Shown piece after piece: positions 34,283-41,943 of a stretch of DNA of 50,780 bases (position 1 is the first letter of the stretch; the number at the start of each line of letters is the position of its first letter). Location of the stretch: the IMG/VR virus record IMGVR_UViG_3300026097_000031, positions 1 through 50,780 of that record. One strand, written 5' to 3'. The DNA is from a virus. The position numbers were made by a program, and so were the translations under genes. The notes beneath the pieces were generated by a model, which saw nothing but the letters and a program-made list of their open reading frames with translations, was not told the origin of the DNA and made no database searches.

Positions 34283-34924
34283 TCACCAAGGTCGAGGGCC
34301 ACCCAAATAATCAACCATCGACTTCAACGCAGACTTCATCCTGCGCTCCACCGTCGACTCACTCATGTCCAGCATCTCCGCCAACTGCGGGCTCGACACA
34401 CCATGACCGTAATGCCGCACCAGCATCGCCTGGTCAGACTGATCTAACACCTGTAAAGCAGCCTGCACATCAGCCAACGTCGCCTCCGTGTTGAACCGCT
34501 CATGCAAAGGAGCAGCAGCCCGACGCGACAACTCATCACCCTGATTCGTCAACACACCGACACCGTTCACCAACACACCGATCCAGTCCCGCAACGAATC
34601 CTCGTTGTACCAAGCCACATCCTGAACCTCGTACCCAGAGTCCTTCGCCTTCACCTTCTGCGCATACCGCTCCGCAGCCCGCCCCAACGCTGTCAGCAAC
34701 GCTGACCAGCCACGCTTCCGATCCTTCTTCTCCTCCCGACCCAGATAGTCAGCGACCTTCGCTCGCTTCCTCCAGGCCCACAACCACAACTCCTGCTGAA
34801 TGTCTTCCTCCTCCAAGGAAGCCACCTTCGAATGCCGGAACTTTGAACGTGAAGCGCAAATCGACACAGCATCAGCCAACGCAGACACGTCAACACCTTC
34901 GGGCCACTCACCCCTCACCGACAT
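34283..34924 (-). CDS. Sigma-70-like RNA polymerase sigma factor
   Basis: A 213-aa protein, ATG 34924, overlapping the previous stop by 10 nt. Residues ~38-70 (EEEDIQQELWLWAWRKRA) resemble sigma region 2. The C-terminal ~60 residues (ALQVLDQSDQAMLVRHYGHG, VSSPQLAEMLDMSESTVERR) are a region-4 HTH. It is last in the replication operon, which fits a switch factor for late transcription. The spacing of conserved domains is short compared with host sigma factors. Confidence 0.75.
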   Translation of the reverse strand: MSVRGEWPEGVDVSALADAVSICASRSKFRHSKVASLEEEDIQQELWLWAWRKRAKVADYLGREEKKDRKRGWSALLTALGRAAERYAQKVKAKDSGYEVQDVAWYNEDSLRDWIGVLVNGVGVLTNQGDELSRRAAAPLHERFNTEATLADVQAALQVLDQSDQAMLVRHYGHGVSSPQLAEMLDMSESTVERRMKSALKSMVDYLGGPRPW

Positions 34925-35679
34925 GAGTACACCCGCCCAGCGAGCGTGAAGCGGCCATTAATAATCGGCACCAACTGCGGGAACACACGCCCCGCATCAT
35001 CGGTCTCCAACACTCCAGCACCGGCCTGCCAGTTCGCACTACCAGCATTCAGGTACGTGGCCTTCCGCATGTCCATCAGATGCCCAACCTCCATACCGAA
35101 ACGCAAACCAGTCACCTTCGAATTCAACGAACCGTGATCGTGCTGCAAACCCAGCCGGTGCGTGTGTCCACACACCACCGACCGCTGCCACCGCTTCGCC
35201 AAATTCATTGCGGTGCCGCCCGGTGTGCGGATCAGCGAACCCTCATCGCCGTGACCCATCACCCAGCCTTTCGTGAACTCGAAAGGCTGATGTTTGAAGT
35301 CGATATTCAACTCGTCGTAACGCAGCAAGCGTTCATAACTCAACGCCTCCAGGCTCGACAACGCTGGCGCATACTTACCGATGTACTTCTGGATCCGGTC
35401 CCCATGATTGGACCGCATCACAATGAACGGAGTCTTCTTCCCGATAGCGTCACGAAACCCAGCCATGATCTCGTGAGTCCTGTCAAGACCCGCTTGCAAG
35501 GTTCCTGCATACTCCGCCGCCATGCCCTTGTTCCACCGGGCAGGCTCAGGACTGTCGGCCTCATCGCCGACACACAGCAGCATGTCAGGCTTGTAATCCT
35601 TCACCGCTTCCTGCATCGCCGCGACTGCTTTCCGGTCCTCCATCGGAGCCTGAATGTCGCTGATCACAAAGATCTTCAC
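34915..35679 (-). CDS. Metallophosphoesterase
   Basis: A 254-aa protein from GTG 35679 (GTGA overlap). All five motifs of calcineurin-like phosphoesterases are seen: ISD8I at the start, VGDEAD, RSNHGDR, GHGDEG and CGHTHR. It would bind two metal ions and act on phosphodiesters of DNA or nucleotides. Context with primase, nuclease and helicase suggests a role in phage DNA metabolism. Confidence 0.85.
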   Translation of the reverse strand: MKIFVISDIQAPMEDRKAVAAMQEAVKDYKPDMLLCVGDEADSPEPARWNKGMAAEYAGTLQAGLDRTHEIMAGFRDAIGKKTPFIVMRSNHGDRIQKYIGKYAPALSSLEALSYERLLRYDELNIDFKHQPFEFTKGWVMGHGDEGSLIRTPGGTAMNLAKRWQRSVVCGHTHRLGLQHDHGSLNSKVTGLRFGMEVGHLMDMRKATYLNAGSANWQAGAGVLETDDAGRVFPQLVPIINGRFTLAGRVYSCR

Positions 35680-35969
35680 GCTTCACCATCTCCTCGAAAC
35701 TCATTAGCCCGGTTGCGGACAGCCATCGCATGTACAGCGAGCATGGCGGCGTATGCGTACACATCGGCGACCTCGTCGAGTAGTTCGTCATAAATCTCCT
35801 CCACCGATTTAGTTTCGAACTGTTGGATGCGACCGCCGTACTGTGTTTCACCGACGGTGATGACACGTTGCGCTGTCCGATCCGCGACCTGGCGGATGAA
35901 GTCCGCCAACTCGACAGACGAAACCCCTTCACCCAACTGGGCGACGGCGGCGTGATGACGTAGAGACAC
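35676..35969 (-). CDS. Small helical protein, MazG-like
   Basis: A 97-aa protein, ATG 35969. The segment EEIYDELLDEVADVYAYAAM carries the ExxxE ... D pattern of all-alpha NTP pyrophosphohydrolases, although shorter than classic MazG. It may clean nucleotide pools. It is coupled to the phosphoesterase gene by GTGA. Confidence 0.6.
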   Translation of the reverse strand: MSLRHHAAVAQLGEGVSSVELADFIRQVADRTAQRVITVGETQYGGRIQQFETKSVEEIYDELLDEVADVYAYAAMLAVHAMAVRNRANEFRGDGEA

Positions 35970-35977
35970 GACTCTCC

Positions 35978-36646
35978 TTAAACAGTTGTAGTGGCTTTAA
36001 TTCCTAGATCTTGGAATAAGCCTTCGCGTCCCTTCAGGGAGTATAAGGCGTTTATGTCCAAGCCGCTGGGGATCACGACGTTCCTCGCATGCGGGATGTC
36101 CCGCAGGATCTTCGTCGCCAACATTTGCCCCGGGTTAGAACCATCCTGCTTATCGATATCGTTATCGACACACACGAGCACGTCGTCGAAACCATCCAGC
36201 ACCCGGGCGAAATGCGGTTTCCAATTCGACGCTCCACTCACAGCCACCACCGCTGGCACGCCAGCCTGCTTCGCTGTCACGCAATCGATCTCACCCTCAA
36301 CGATCAACACTTGCGGCGTGTTCACCAACGCATCAGTCACGTTGTATAAACGCACCCGTGAATTCTCCGGAGCCAAATACTTCGGACCCATGTCATCCAA
36401 GCGGCGGAACTTGAAACCAACAGTCCCGCACTTCGCGATGTACGGGATGCTCAACATCCCAGCGAAACGCTCATGCGAAGGCAACGGGTCAGAGACGTGA
36501 CCAAGGCGGAACGTACGGTTTGCTTCCCTTGCGTCGATTCCCCTTTCCTCCAGATACGCTGCGGCCGAAGAGCCCATCAGGCTGCTCGCGTACCTCTCCG
36601 CCGCCTCCTCCAAAAAGGCCCTCTGCGATTCGGTTAGCGTCTGCAA
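35978..36646 (-). CDS. DNA primase, TOPRIM part
   Basis: A 222-aa protein. TTG 36646 has GGAGTGAG 2-6 nt upstream. The N-terminus AAAYLEERGIDAREANRTFR is the linker helix common after primase zinc domains. TOPRIM motifs are LIVEGEIDCVTA and VLVCVDNDIDKQD. The zinc domain is on the overlapping upstream gene (158-nt overlap in another frame), so the primase is built from two polypeptides or by a frameshift. Confidence 0.8.
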   Translation of the reverse strand: MQTLTESQRAFLEEAAERYASSLMGSSAAAYLEERGIDAREANRTFRLGHVSDPLPSHERFAGMLSIPYIAKCGTVGFKFRRLDDMGPKYLAPENSRVRLYNVTDALVNTPQVLIVEGEIDCVTAKQAGVPAVVAVSGASNWKPHFARVLDGFDDVLVCVDNDIDKQDGSNPGQMLATKILRDIPHARNVVIPSGLDINALYSLKGREGLFQDLGIKATTTV

Positions 36647-36863
36647 AACTCACTCCATCTCTCAACTCGATAATCGTGTAGCCATCACCACCAGCGCCGC
36701 ATGCGAAGCACGTCCACAAACCATTGCTGATGTTCACGCTCGCTGACGCGTGCGTGTCATCGTGGACAGGGCAACGGCAACTGCGATCCCCGTAACCCCG
36801 GGGGAACGGCAAGTCGTAATGCTGGAACACGAGTTCCAGCAACTCCCCTTTATCTCTCTCCAT
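36489..36863 (-). CDS. DNA primase, CHC2 zinc-binding part
   Basis: A 124-aa protein. I chose ATG 36863; it overlaps the WhiB gene end by 14 nt. The zinc motif is CRCPVHDD ... GLWTCFACGAGGDG, the CHC2 primase finger. The tail after GLFGGGGGE becomes Gly/Arg-rich because it runs in a second frame over the TOPRIM gene start. Together with the next gene it makes a two-part primase. Confidence 0.8.
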   Translation of the reverse strand: MERDKGELLELVFQHYDLPFPRGYGDRSCRCPVHDDTHASASVNISNGLWTCFACGAGGDGYTIIELRDGVSFADANRIAEGLFGGGGGEVREQPDGLFGRSVSGGKGNRRKGSKPYVPPWSRL

Positions 36864-37164
36864 GTTTCCCGTACCTAGGGTGCGAGAAGTTCTTCGGATC
36901 CAGGCAGTTGATGTCACGCTGCCGCCGGATCTGCCGACGCTGCTCCGGCGACGTGCCACCCCACCAGCCGTGATGTTCGAACTCCAAAGCCCACTCCAGG
37001 CATTCGCTGCGCACAGGACAGGACTGGCACACTCGCTGCACTTGCTCCCCGTAACCGCCCTGCGCTGACTTCATGCTGGGTAGCGTCTCCGGGAAGAACA
37101 GGTCTGTATCCATGTCACGGCATGCTGCTGCTTCACGCCAATCCATTTTCCCAACAAGACTCAT
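36850..37164 (-). CDS. WhiB-family transcription regulator
   Basis: A 104-aa protein from ATG 37164. Four cysteines C15, C46, C49 and C55 (AAACRDMD, RVCQSCPVRSEC) would hold a 4Fe-4S cluster. The GWWGGTSPEQRRQIRR turn and basic helix follow, as in all WhiB-like proteins. The family is confined to actinobacteria and their phages, so it fixes the host group. It probably changes host or phage promoter use through the sigma factor. Confidence 0.92.
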   Translation of the reverse strand: MSLVGKMDWREAAACRDMDTDLFFPETLPSMKSAQGGYGEQVQRVCQSCPVRSECLEWALEFEHHGWWGGTSPEQRRQIRRQRDINCLDPKNFSHPRYGKHGER

Positions 37165-37505
37165 GGCCCATACCCCGCTTCTTTCAACAGATTGACGAAC
37201 ACTTGCATTGGCATCGTCGCGTAGCAGCGACCAACCTCAGTCACCCCACGACGTTTATGAACCACGGCACCGACCAGGTTCCGGCCGTTGGCCATTTCGT
37301 TGACGAGTTCGTCAACCCACCCAGCCAAGTTCATTACCTTCTGGTTCTTCGCTTCGATGGTGACACCGACAACACCGTCGATGTCACCACGGTCGTCTTG
37401 CCAGCCAGCACGGGTACGTTCAGCACCGATCCAACCTTCGGCCCGCAGATACTTGACGATCTGCCGTTCCCACTCGCTGCCCTTCTGCTTACCTCGACTG
37501 GGCAT
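37161..37505 (-). CDS. Holliday-junction-resolvase-like PD-(D/E)XK nuclease
   Basis: A 114-aa protein from ATG 37505 behind GGGAGAGAC. SRGKQKGSEWERQIVKYL at the start, then RGDIDGVVGVTIEAKNQK (D ... ExK) and GWVDELVNEMANG. This is the layout of the small phage resolvase-like nucleases. It may resolve branched DNA before packaging. It overlaps the WhiB gene start by 4 nt. Confidence 0.75.
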   Translation of the reverse strand: MPSRGKQKGSEWERQIVKYLRAEGWIGAERTRAGWQDDRGDIDGVVGVTIEAKNQKVMNLAGWVDELVNEMANGRNLVGAVVHKRRGVTEVGRCYATMPMQVFVNLLKEAGYGP

Positions 37506-37842
37506 GTCTCTCCCTAATAGTTGCCGCGATCTGTTCCAGAACTGCAGCGGTCTCCAGGTCAGCCGTACCCAGGTAAACCTGGGTTCGGGTGTAGCCATCG
37601 GAGTGCCGTTCGTGCATGACTGGTTCGTTGCTGGCTGTGAACAGTTGCGCGATCAGTTCGTCGCCGTACTTGTACTGGTCTAACGCCAACGTGAGTGAGC
37701 CGCGCCCATCGACGAGGGCTTTCGCTGGCCCGGATGAGAACTCGCCACGCACCTGATCACCATCGGTTTCCCACATGTGATACGTGATGCCGTGCGCGGA
37801 GTTCCCTCGCTCTGTGCTTGCCCGATGCCTCCACCTATTCAT
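37489..37842 (-). CDS. 117-aa hypothetical protein
   Basis: ATG 37842 is coupled to the 28-aa ORF stop; the frame is open to a GTG at 37863. Content: GITYHMWETDGDQVRGEFSS, then DQYKYGDELIAQLFTA, ending in a helix AAVLEQIAATIRERHAQS. No family is recognised. It lies between zinc proteins and the resolvase. Confidence 0.65.
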   Translation of the reverse strand: MNRWRHRASTERGNSAHGITYHMWETDGDQVRGEFSSGPAKALVDGRGSLTLALDQYKYGDELIAQLFTASNEPVMHERHSDGYTRTQVYLGTADLETAAVLEQIAATIRERHAQSR

Positions 37843-37921
37843 GCTGGAACTCGCTCTGTCCACACAGTTCGCACACGAGGAAGCCGCGACGGATGATCCA
37901 CTTGGGTCGATGCTTATCCAT
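37835..37921 (-). CDS. 28-aa CxxC micro-protein
   Basis: ATG 37921 overlaps the previous stop as TGATG; the TAG at 37835 overlaps the next ATG. The peptide contains RRGFLVCELCGQSEFQHE, a half zinc finger with two following His/Glu residues. Double overlap suggests real translation, though a role in coupling alone is possible. Confidence 0.55.
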   Translation of the reverse strand: MDKHRPKWIIRRGFLVCELCGQSEFQHE

Positions 37922-38436
37922 CACCGATACCCCGGTCCGCGCCACTCTCTTTTTTGATCGTCGAGGCGGACGAACACTTCCCTCAACCGATCCAAGCGGT
38001 CTTCTTTCTCCGCTTCTCTTTCGTCAGCGCACACTCCACACATGAACTCGCTGGTGTTCTTTGCGTAGTTGTAGACGAGGGTGGCTACTGGACCGAAGTC
38101 GTCGTGCTGATCGGAGATCCCGCACGAGGCGCAGATGATTGGCTCATCATCATCGTCATCGTCTTCATTCCAATACACGCATTCGTGTGCTGGTAGCAGC
38201 ACATCAGCAGGTCCATCTGCTGTCGCTGGAATATGCTCGCCACATTCGATGAGCAATCCACCGTTCCCATCAGCCAACGTCACGTACACGTGGCCAGCAT
38301 CGGAGTCCACTTCAGCGGATGGATCGACCTTCGCTGACTTCAACAACTCACCCAGGTCGATCAGGTCTTGCGCACAGGTGACTCGTGTCTTCAACGAGGC
38401 GTATCCGAAGATCTCCATGTTCGGTTGCATCTGCAT
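37921..38436 (-). CDS. 171-aa protein with paired CxxC motifs
   Basis: I chose ATG 38436 (AAGGAGAAAAGA upstream). The N-terminal half is beta-rich (GHVYVTLADGNGGLLIECGE). A WNEDDDDDDEP acidic run is followed by ICASCGIS ... EFMCGVCADE, a four-cysteine zinc site, then a charged helix. Function unknown. Confidence 0.7.
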   Translation of the reverse strand: MQMQPNMEIFGYASLKTRVTCAQDLIDLGELLKSAKVDPSAEVDSDAGHVYVTLADGNGGLLIECGEHIPATADGPADVLLPAHECVYWNEDDDDDDEPIICASCGISDQHDDFGPVATLVYNYAKNTSEFMCGVCADEREAEKEDRLDRLREVFVRLDDQKREWRGPGYR

Positions 38437-38446
38437 TCTTTTCTCC

Positions 38447-38923
38447 TTAGTGGTAGCCGGGACCGCAGTCGGTCCCGGGCACGGTTGCTTTCCAATGGAA
38501 AGCACCAGCGCCGTGGTCATAAATGAGGTGGAAAGCCATGTCCTGGTAGTAGCGGGACCACTTGTTCACAGGTGTATCCCGCAGTAAGCGACCGATACGG
38601 ATCGCTGTCTGTTTCGGCACGTTATGCACGTGCCGCAGTTCCTTCTGGATCATCCAGCCAGCACCAACACCCAGGGCTGGGCTCATCTGGTAAGCACCCC
38701 GGTACTTCCCGCTGCGCGAAACAGCGTGGTACTTGTCGTCCGATTCACGTCCGCGAATGCATTGCCGGATCCGCTCGTAGCGGGGCTCATAGAACCTGCC
38801 CCGGTACAGCGAATTCCCATCGAACGGTTTCTTTCCCACCACGACGACTGGTGGGTACGCCGGGGCGGACCGGTCTTCTGGCCCGGCCGCTACAGCGGCG
38901 GCGAGCAGTAGTGACTCCAACAT
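38447..38923 (-). CDS. Secreted transglycosylase/Rpf-like lysozyme
   Basis: A 158-aa protein, ATG 38923. The start LESLLLAAAVAAGPEDRSAP looks like a signal peptide. The core CIRGRESDDKYHAVSRSGKY then RGAYQMSPALG is the lysozyme-like signature with catalytic Glu in RGRES, as in actinobacterial Rpf and transglycosylase domains. It lies in the replication operon rather than beside the endolysin, so its job may be wall modification at entry or release. Confidence 0.8.
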   Translation of the reverse strand: MLESLLLAAAVAAGPEDRSAPAYPPVVVVGKKPFDGNSLYRGRFYEPRYERIRQCIRGRESDDKYHAVSRSGKYRGAYQMSPALGVGAGWMIQKELRHVHNVPKQTAIRIGRLLRDTPVNKWSRYYQDMAFHLIYDHGAGAFHWKATVPGTDCGPGYH

Positions 38924-38935
38924 GTGTCTCTCCTC

Positions 38936-39247
38936 TCAATCGACTGGTGTTGGGGACTTGCAAATGCTTCCGCAGTTAACGCAAGCAACTTCGATGAAAC
39001 GGCCACTCACTTCACGTTCGACTGGGTCGAACCACACCACCGCATGCCACAGTTCACTTCCGCATAGGCATGTTGATGTGGGCCCAGCCCACCTGTAGTC
39101 GTCACCGTCTTGTTCCTGGCTCAGTAGCAGTTCAATGGGAGCGGGCAATGAGCCCGTATCCGACAGCGTGCTGGCAGAAGCAGGCTTGCTCCCCAACACA
39201 TTGCGAATGAAATTCCATGCTGACAACACGAGCCTTGTCGGCACCAT
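38936..39247 (-). CDS. Small zinc protein with CLCG and CxxC motifs
   Basis: About 103 aa from ATG 39247 (GAAGGAGAT upstream), inside the upstream gene. The conserved part starts near QDGDDYRWAGPTSTCLCGSE and ends FIEVACVNCGSICKSPTPVD, a pattern seen in many actinophage proteins. The N-terminal ~40 residues overlap another frame for 116 nt, so a shorter protein is possible. Confidence 0.6.
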   Translation of the reverse strand: MVPTRLVLSAWNFIRNVLGSKPASASTLSDTGSLPAPIELLLSQEQDGDDYRWAGPTSTCLCGSELWHAVVWFDPVEREVSGRFIEVACVNCGSICKSPTPVD

Positions 39248-39326
39248 CGAGATCTCCTTCATCGATCAACCGAACAAGTTCCTTGTTCGCTGCTCCGCCA
39301 CGTAGGCATGAGTGACAAATAGCCAT
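39132..39326 (-). CDS. 64-aa cysteine-rich actinophage protein
   Basis: ATG 39326 behind GAGGAGAAGCA. MAICHSCLRGGAANKE ... FHSQCVGEQACFCQHAVG matches the small CxxC / HxxC-xGxxxCxCQH actinophage family, presumably zinc-binding. Its 3' part overlaps the next gene by 116 nt. Confidence 0.7.
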   Translation of the reverse strand: MAICHSCLRGGAANKELVRLIDEGDLDGADKARVVSMEFHSQCVGEQACFCQHAVGYGLIARSH

Positions 39327-39335
39327 TGCTTCTCC

Positions 39336-40163
39336 TCACACGAACTCCATCATCGTTCGTGCCTTCTGCATTTCTGCTTGCGATTCGTATAGGGACATTC
39401 GTGCTGGGTCGACTGCGAGGGTGACGTACGTTTCCCCAGTCGGGTCGTGAGAACCGTGACGGTTCTTCACGGCTGCGAGTTTGAACACGTGATCGTTCGG
39501 GTTCATGGCCACCGACAGGATCTGCTCCGGCAACTGGTTCACTTTCCCTTGCACCGCTTTACGTGGCGGAGGGATGAACGCACGTGAATCGTTCTCGCTG
39601 ACGTGGTGTAGGCATAGGACGCACGCATCGATCTTCCTGGCCAGCGTGTGGAACGCTGCCATTGTCGCCCGCATCTCCTGCCACTCACTATCGGTGGAGT
39701 GGCTGATGTTCATGAGGTTGTCAATGATCAGCAGTTGCACGTGCTCACCTAGGAGTTCCTCGACAGCGAGGATCTCCTGCTCAATGTTCTCCAAAGATGG
39801 GCTGGGGTCGTAAGACCAGAACAGGAAGTCATCGAGTTGCTCCATTTGCTCATCGACGATGGCTGCGCCACTCGATGCGAGCATCTCTTCCACTTCTTTC
39901 GTCGGCACGTGCAGCAGGTTCGCTGCCGCACGCAGCCGCATCGTCGCCTCATCGGTGTCGGCGCTGATGAACAGCGTCGGCACTTTCATCTTCATCGCCG
40001 CGAACATTGCGAACAGCGACTTGCCGCCATTCGGTTGAGCCACGAGCATCGTCAACTGGCCACGCCGCAACCGGATCTCGTGTGCTTTCAAAATCGGGAA
40101 CACGTCCGGGAGGGGGGTCCCAGCGGACCCCCCTCTGCGTTGACGTTGACTGAGGCGCTTCAC
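39336..40163 (-). CDS. DnaB/RecA-like replicative helicase
   Basis: A 275-aa protein, GTG 40163, GTGA overlap. Walker A AQPNGGK48S at ~42-49, Walker B LLIIDNLMN (~150), then CVLCLHHVSEND with the conserved His, and Q-loop-like KVNQLPEQI. A RecA-core without the usual DnaB N-terminal domain, as in many actinophages. It would unwind DNA at the fork with the split primase. Confidence 0.82.
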   Translation of the reverse strand: MKRLSQRQRRGGSAGTPLPDVFPILKAHEIRLRRGQLTMLVAQPNGGKSLFAMFAAMKMKVPTLFISADTDEATMRLRAAANLLHVPTKEVEEMLASSGAAIVDEQMEQLDDFLFWSYDPSPSLENIEQEILAVEELLGEHVQLLIIDNLMNISHSTDSEWQEMRATMAAFHTLARKIDACVLCLHHVSENDSRAFIPPPRKAVQGKVNQLPEQILSVAMNPNDHVFKLAAVKNRHGSHDPTGETYVTLAVDPARMSLYESQAEMQKARTMMEFV

Positions 40164-40630
40164 AGCCAGCGAGTCTTTTCAGGGTCGTCGACTGGCTTCG
40201 TCGGCTTCGGTCCCTTAGTCGGGTCAACCCAACCCTTGAACGGTCCCTTCGCTCCACGCCCTTCCATCAGCACCATACGGCGACCGTCCTGCGTCATCGG
40301 TGCTTCCGGATGGTTGTACGTGAACTGTGTGCCCTTCGCGTTCTGCATCACCTCAGGTGCTGCAGTTGGTGCTGCAGTTTGTGCTGCAGCCTGCGGCTGC
40401 TCACTAATCACCTGACTGCCAGGCATCGCTTCGGTGACGTTCTGCACGGCCTGCTGCATCGTCGGCTTACCGCCGCCGATACCGGCAACAGTTGACGCGA
40501 ACGCATCCAACAACTCCGGGATCTCGTCATCGTTCACGAAGTCACGGATCTTGTCTTTCAGATCATCGACCGTGTCGGACTCGATATTGCAGTAGCCCTT
40601 GCTCACGGTGTAGTGGTACTTCCCTGCCAT
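40160..40630 (-). CDS. 156-aa replication-associated protein with Ala/Gln linker
   Basis: ATG 40630 abuts the exonuclease stop. KYHYTVSKGYCNIESDTVDD starts a small folded part. A QAAAQTAAPTAAPE linker is encoded by repeats of gctgcag, and a basic Gly/Pro C-terminus follows. Proteins of this layout lie between Cas4-type exonuclease and helicase genes in other actinophages; the function is not known. Confidence 0.7.
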   Translation of the reverse strand: MAGKYHYTVSKGYCNIESDTVDDLKDKIRDFVNDDEIPELLDAFASTVAGIGGGKPTMQQAVQNVTEAMPGSQVISEQPQAAAQTAAPTAAPEVMQNAKGTQFTYNHPEAPMTQDGRRMVLMEGRGAKGPFKGWVDPTKGPKPTKPVDDPEKTRWL

Positions 40631-41350
40631 TTACTTTCCACCTTTCTTGTTTGGTTCTTGCGTTTGCAAGCCTTTGTAGTGGGGGGAGTCGGGGTCGAAC
40701 TTCCACGCATCGACACCGCCCTGCACGTAGCACGCTGACCGCACATCGCAAGACCAGCAACCAGATCCCTCTTTCGGGATGAACACTTCGTTGCTGACAG
40801 CGAAGTCGAACTGTTGGAACAGCCGGGTCACGTAGCGTTCGTCGTAACGGCCAAGAGGTGACGGCTCTGTCGGCTCACCCTTGCGGGTCATCCAGAACGA
40901 GCCATGTGTCGCATCGACACCGGTCGCTTTAGCAAGCATCACCCGGTACACACCCAGTTGCATCATCGCGGCAGGGGTGCGGCTACCAGTCTTGTAATCA
41001 ACCAGGACGATGTTCCCGGCATCGTCCTCCATGACCGCGTCCACGAAACCTTTGACATGGATCCCGTCGATGTGGCCACTCACGTCCGCTTCGATCAACG
41101 GTTGTCCTTCGTGGGCGACGAACTTCCAGTTCGTTTCGCTCAACCATTGGGTGTACTGCTCCAACTGGCGTACACCTTCTTCGGTCCACCACGTCAGGTC
41201 TTCACCGTTCGGTTTCGCTTTGGTGGTGCGGCCTGCTCTGCGCCAGCGATCTGTTGGCCAGTCGGGGCTGACCGATGACACTCGCTCCACTTCGCTAGCC
41301 AGGGCAGTCGACCATAGGTCTCGCAGTTCCTGTTGGGTTCTTGCATTCAC
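40631..41350 (-). CDS. Cas4-like exonuclease, C-terminal part
   Basis: A 239-aa protein from GTG 41350 (AAGGA upstream). The nuclease core is GFVDAVMEDDAGNIVLVDYK (D ... DYK), then a Q-rich helix QLGVYRVMLA. Three cysteines in GCWSCDVRSACY would complete a 4Fe-4S site with the Cys on the separate N-terminal piece at 41477-41662. Both pieces are in the same frame; between them lie a stop codon and 126 nt. Confidence 0.8.
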   Translation of the reverse strand: MNARTQQELRDLWSTALASEVERVSSVSPDWPTDRWRRAGRTTKAKPNGEDLTWWTEEGVRQLEQYTQWLSETNWKFVAHEGQPLIEADVSGHIDGIHVKGFVDAVMEDDAGNIVLVDYKTGSRTPAAMMQLGVYRVMLAKATGVDATHGSFWMTRKGEPTEPSPLGRYDERYVTRLFQQFDFAVSNEVFIPKEGSGCWSCDVRSACYVQGGVDAWKFDPDSPHYKGLQTQEPNKKGGK

Positions 41351-41484
41351 GGCGAAAGTTCCTTTTCCATGTCGGTGTAAACCTCAACGACGGCTGCGTC
41401 GGGTATCGGGGTGTCGCTTCCCTTCGGGTACCACATGTCGTGGAAACGTTCCACGACGATGCGTGCTTCGAACGTGTTACGCAT
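41347..41484 (-). CDS. 45-aa ORF within the exonuclease gap
   Basis: ATG 41484 overlaps the N-terminal piece stop by 8 nt; its TGA overlaps the next GTG. The peptide MRNTFEARIVVERFHDMWYP ... ends VEVYTDMEKELSP. Coupled on both sides and with GGAG upstream, so translation is likely. It is in a different frame from the exonuclease parts. No similarity is recognised. Confidence 0.55.
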   Translation of the reverse strand: MRNTFEARIVVERFHDMWYPKGSDTPIPDAAVVEVYTDMEKELSP

Positions 41485-41662
41485 CTTGGCTCCGTTCGAA
41501 GTGTTCCCGGTTGATCTGCTCGATAGCGTGGTGGATGGCTGTCCCTGCGGCCAGCCACACGCTGGGTGTTTGCGGTGCCCGCACTAGGCGGCTGAGTTGG
41601 TATTGCTTCGGGCAATGCAGCCAGGAGTTGATCTGGCTGTACGAGTAGTTGTCAGGCTTCAT
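41477..41662 (-). CDS. Cas4-like exonuclease, N-terminal part
   Basis: A 61-aa protein from ATG 41662 (GGAG ~9 nt upstream; frame open to 41686). YSYSQINSWLHCPKQYQLSR and WLAAGTAIHHAIEQINREHF are the N-terminal motifs of Cas4/AddB-type PD-(D/E)XK exonucleases, with the first cluster cysteine. It stops at TAA 41477 in the same frame as the C-terminal part. Confidence 0.8.
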   Translation of the reverse strand: MKPDNYSYSQINSWLHCPKQYQLSRLVRAPQTPSVWLAAGTAIHHAIEQINREHFERSQDA

Positions 41663-41885
41663 CGGGTTCATCTCCATCGTGTACATCGCCGAACGTCAGG
41701 ATGTGCCGTTCGGCTTCGGTGTCCCACCATTGCTCACGGATGTCGAGCCCAAGGGCTCGTGCTGTGAGGAGCATTTGGCTGAGTTGCTTGACGGAACAGT
41801 TCTCCGTGTAGGAGATGATCATTCCGGTTTCGTCGTGACTGGCGAAGATGTCACCCTCGTCGGTGAGCACGGTTGGGTCTTGCAA
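41652..41885 (-). CDS. 77-aa first protein of the replication operon
   Basis: I chose TTG 41885 (AAAGGAG 7 nt upstream) because the promoter lies just before it; the frame is open to 42002. DPTVLTDEGDIFASHDETGM, SYTENCSVKQLSQMLLTAR and a very acidic end. Function unknown. Confidence 0.6.
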   Translation of the reverse strand: MQDPTVLTDEGDIFASHDETGMIISYTENCSVKQLSQMLLTARALGLDIREQWWDTEAERHILTFGDVHDGDEPDEA

Positions 41886-41914
41886 GGTGCTGCTCCTTTG
41901 GTTGCGGTGTGATG

Positions 41915-41943
41915 AGTTTAAGCAGTCCAGCGGGGGATTGCAA
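41915..41943 (-). promoter_or_regulatory. Promoter of the leftward replication operon
   Basis: Minus strand TTGCAA (41943-41938), 17-nt spacer, TAAACT (41920-41915). The -35 lies in GGTTCTTGCAATC, a 13-mer shared with the integrase promoter. The leader would be about 22 nt. Confidence 0.65.
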
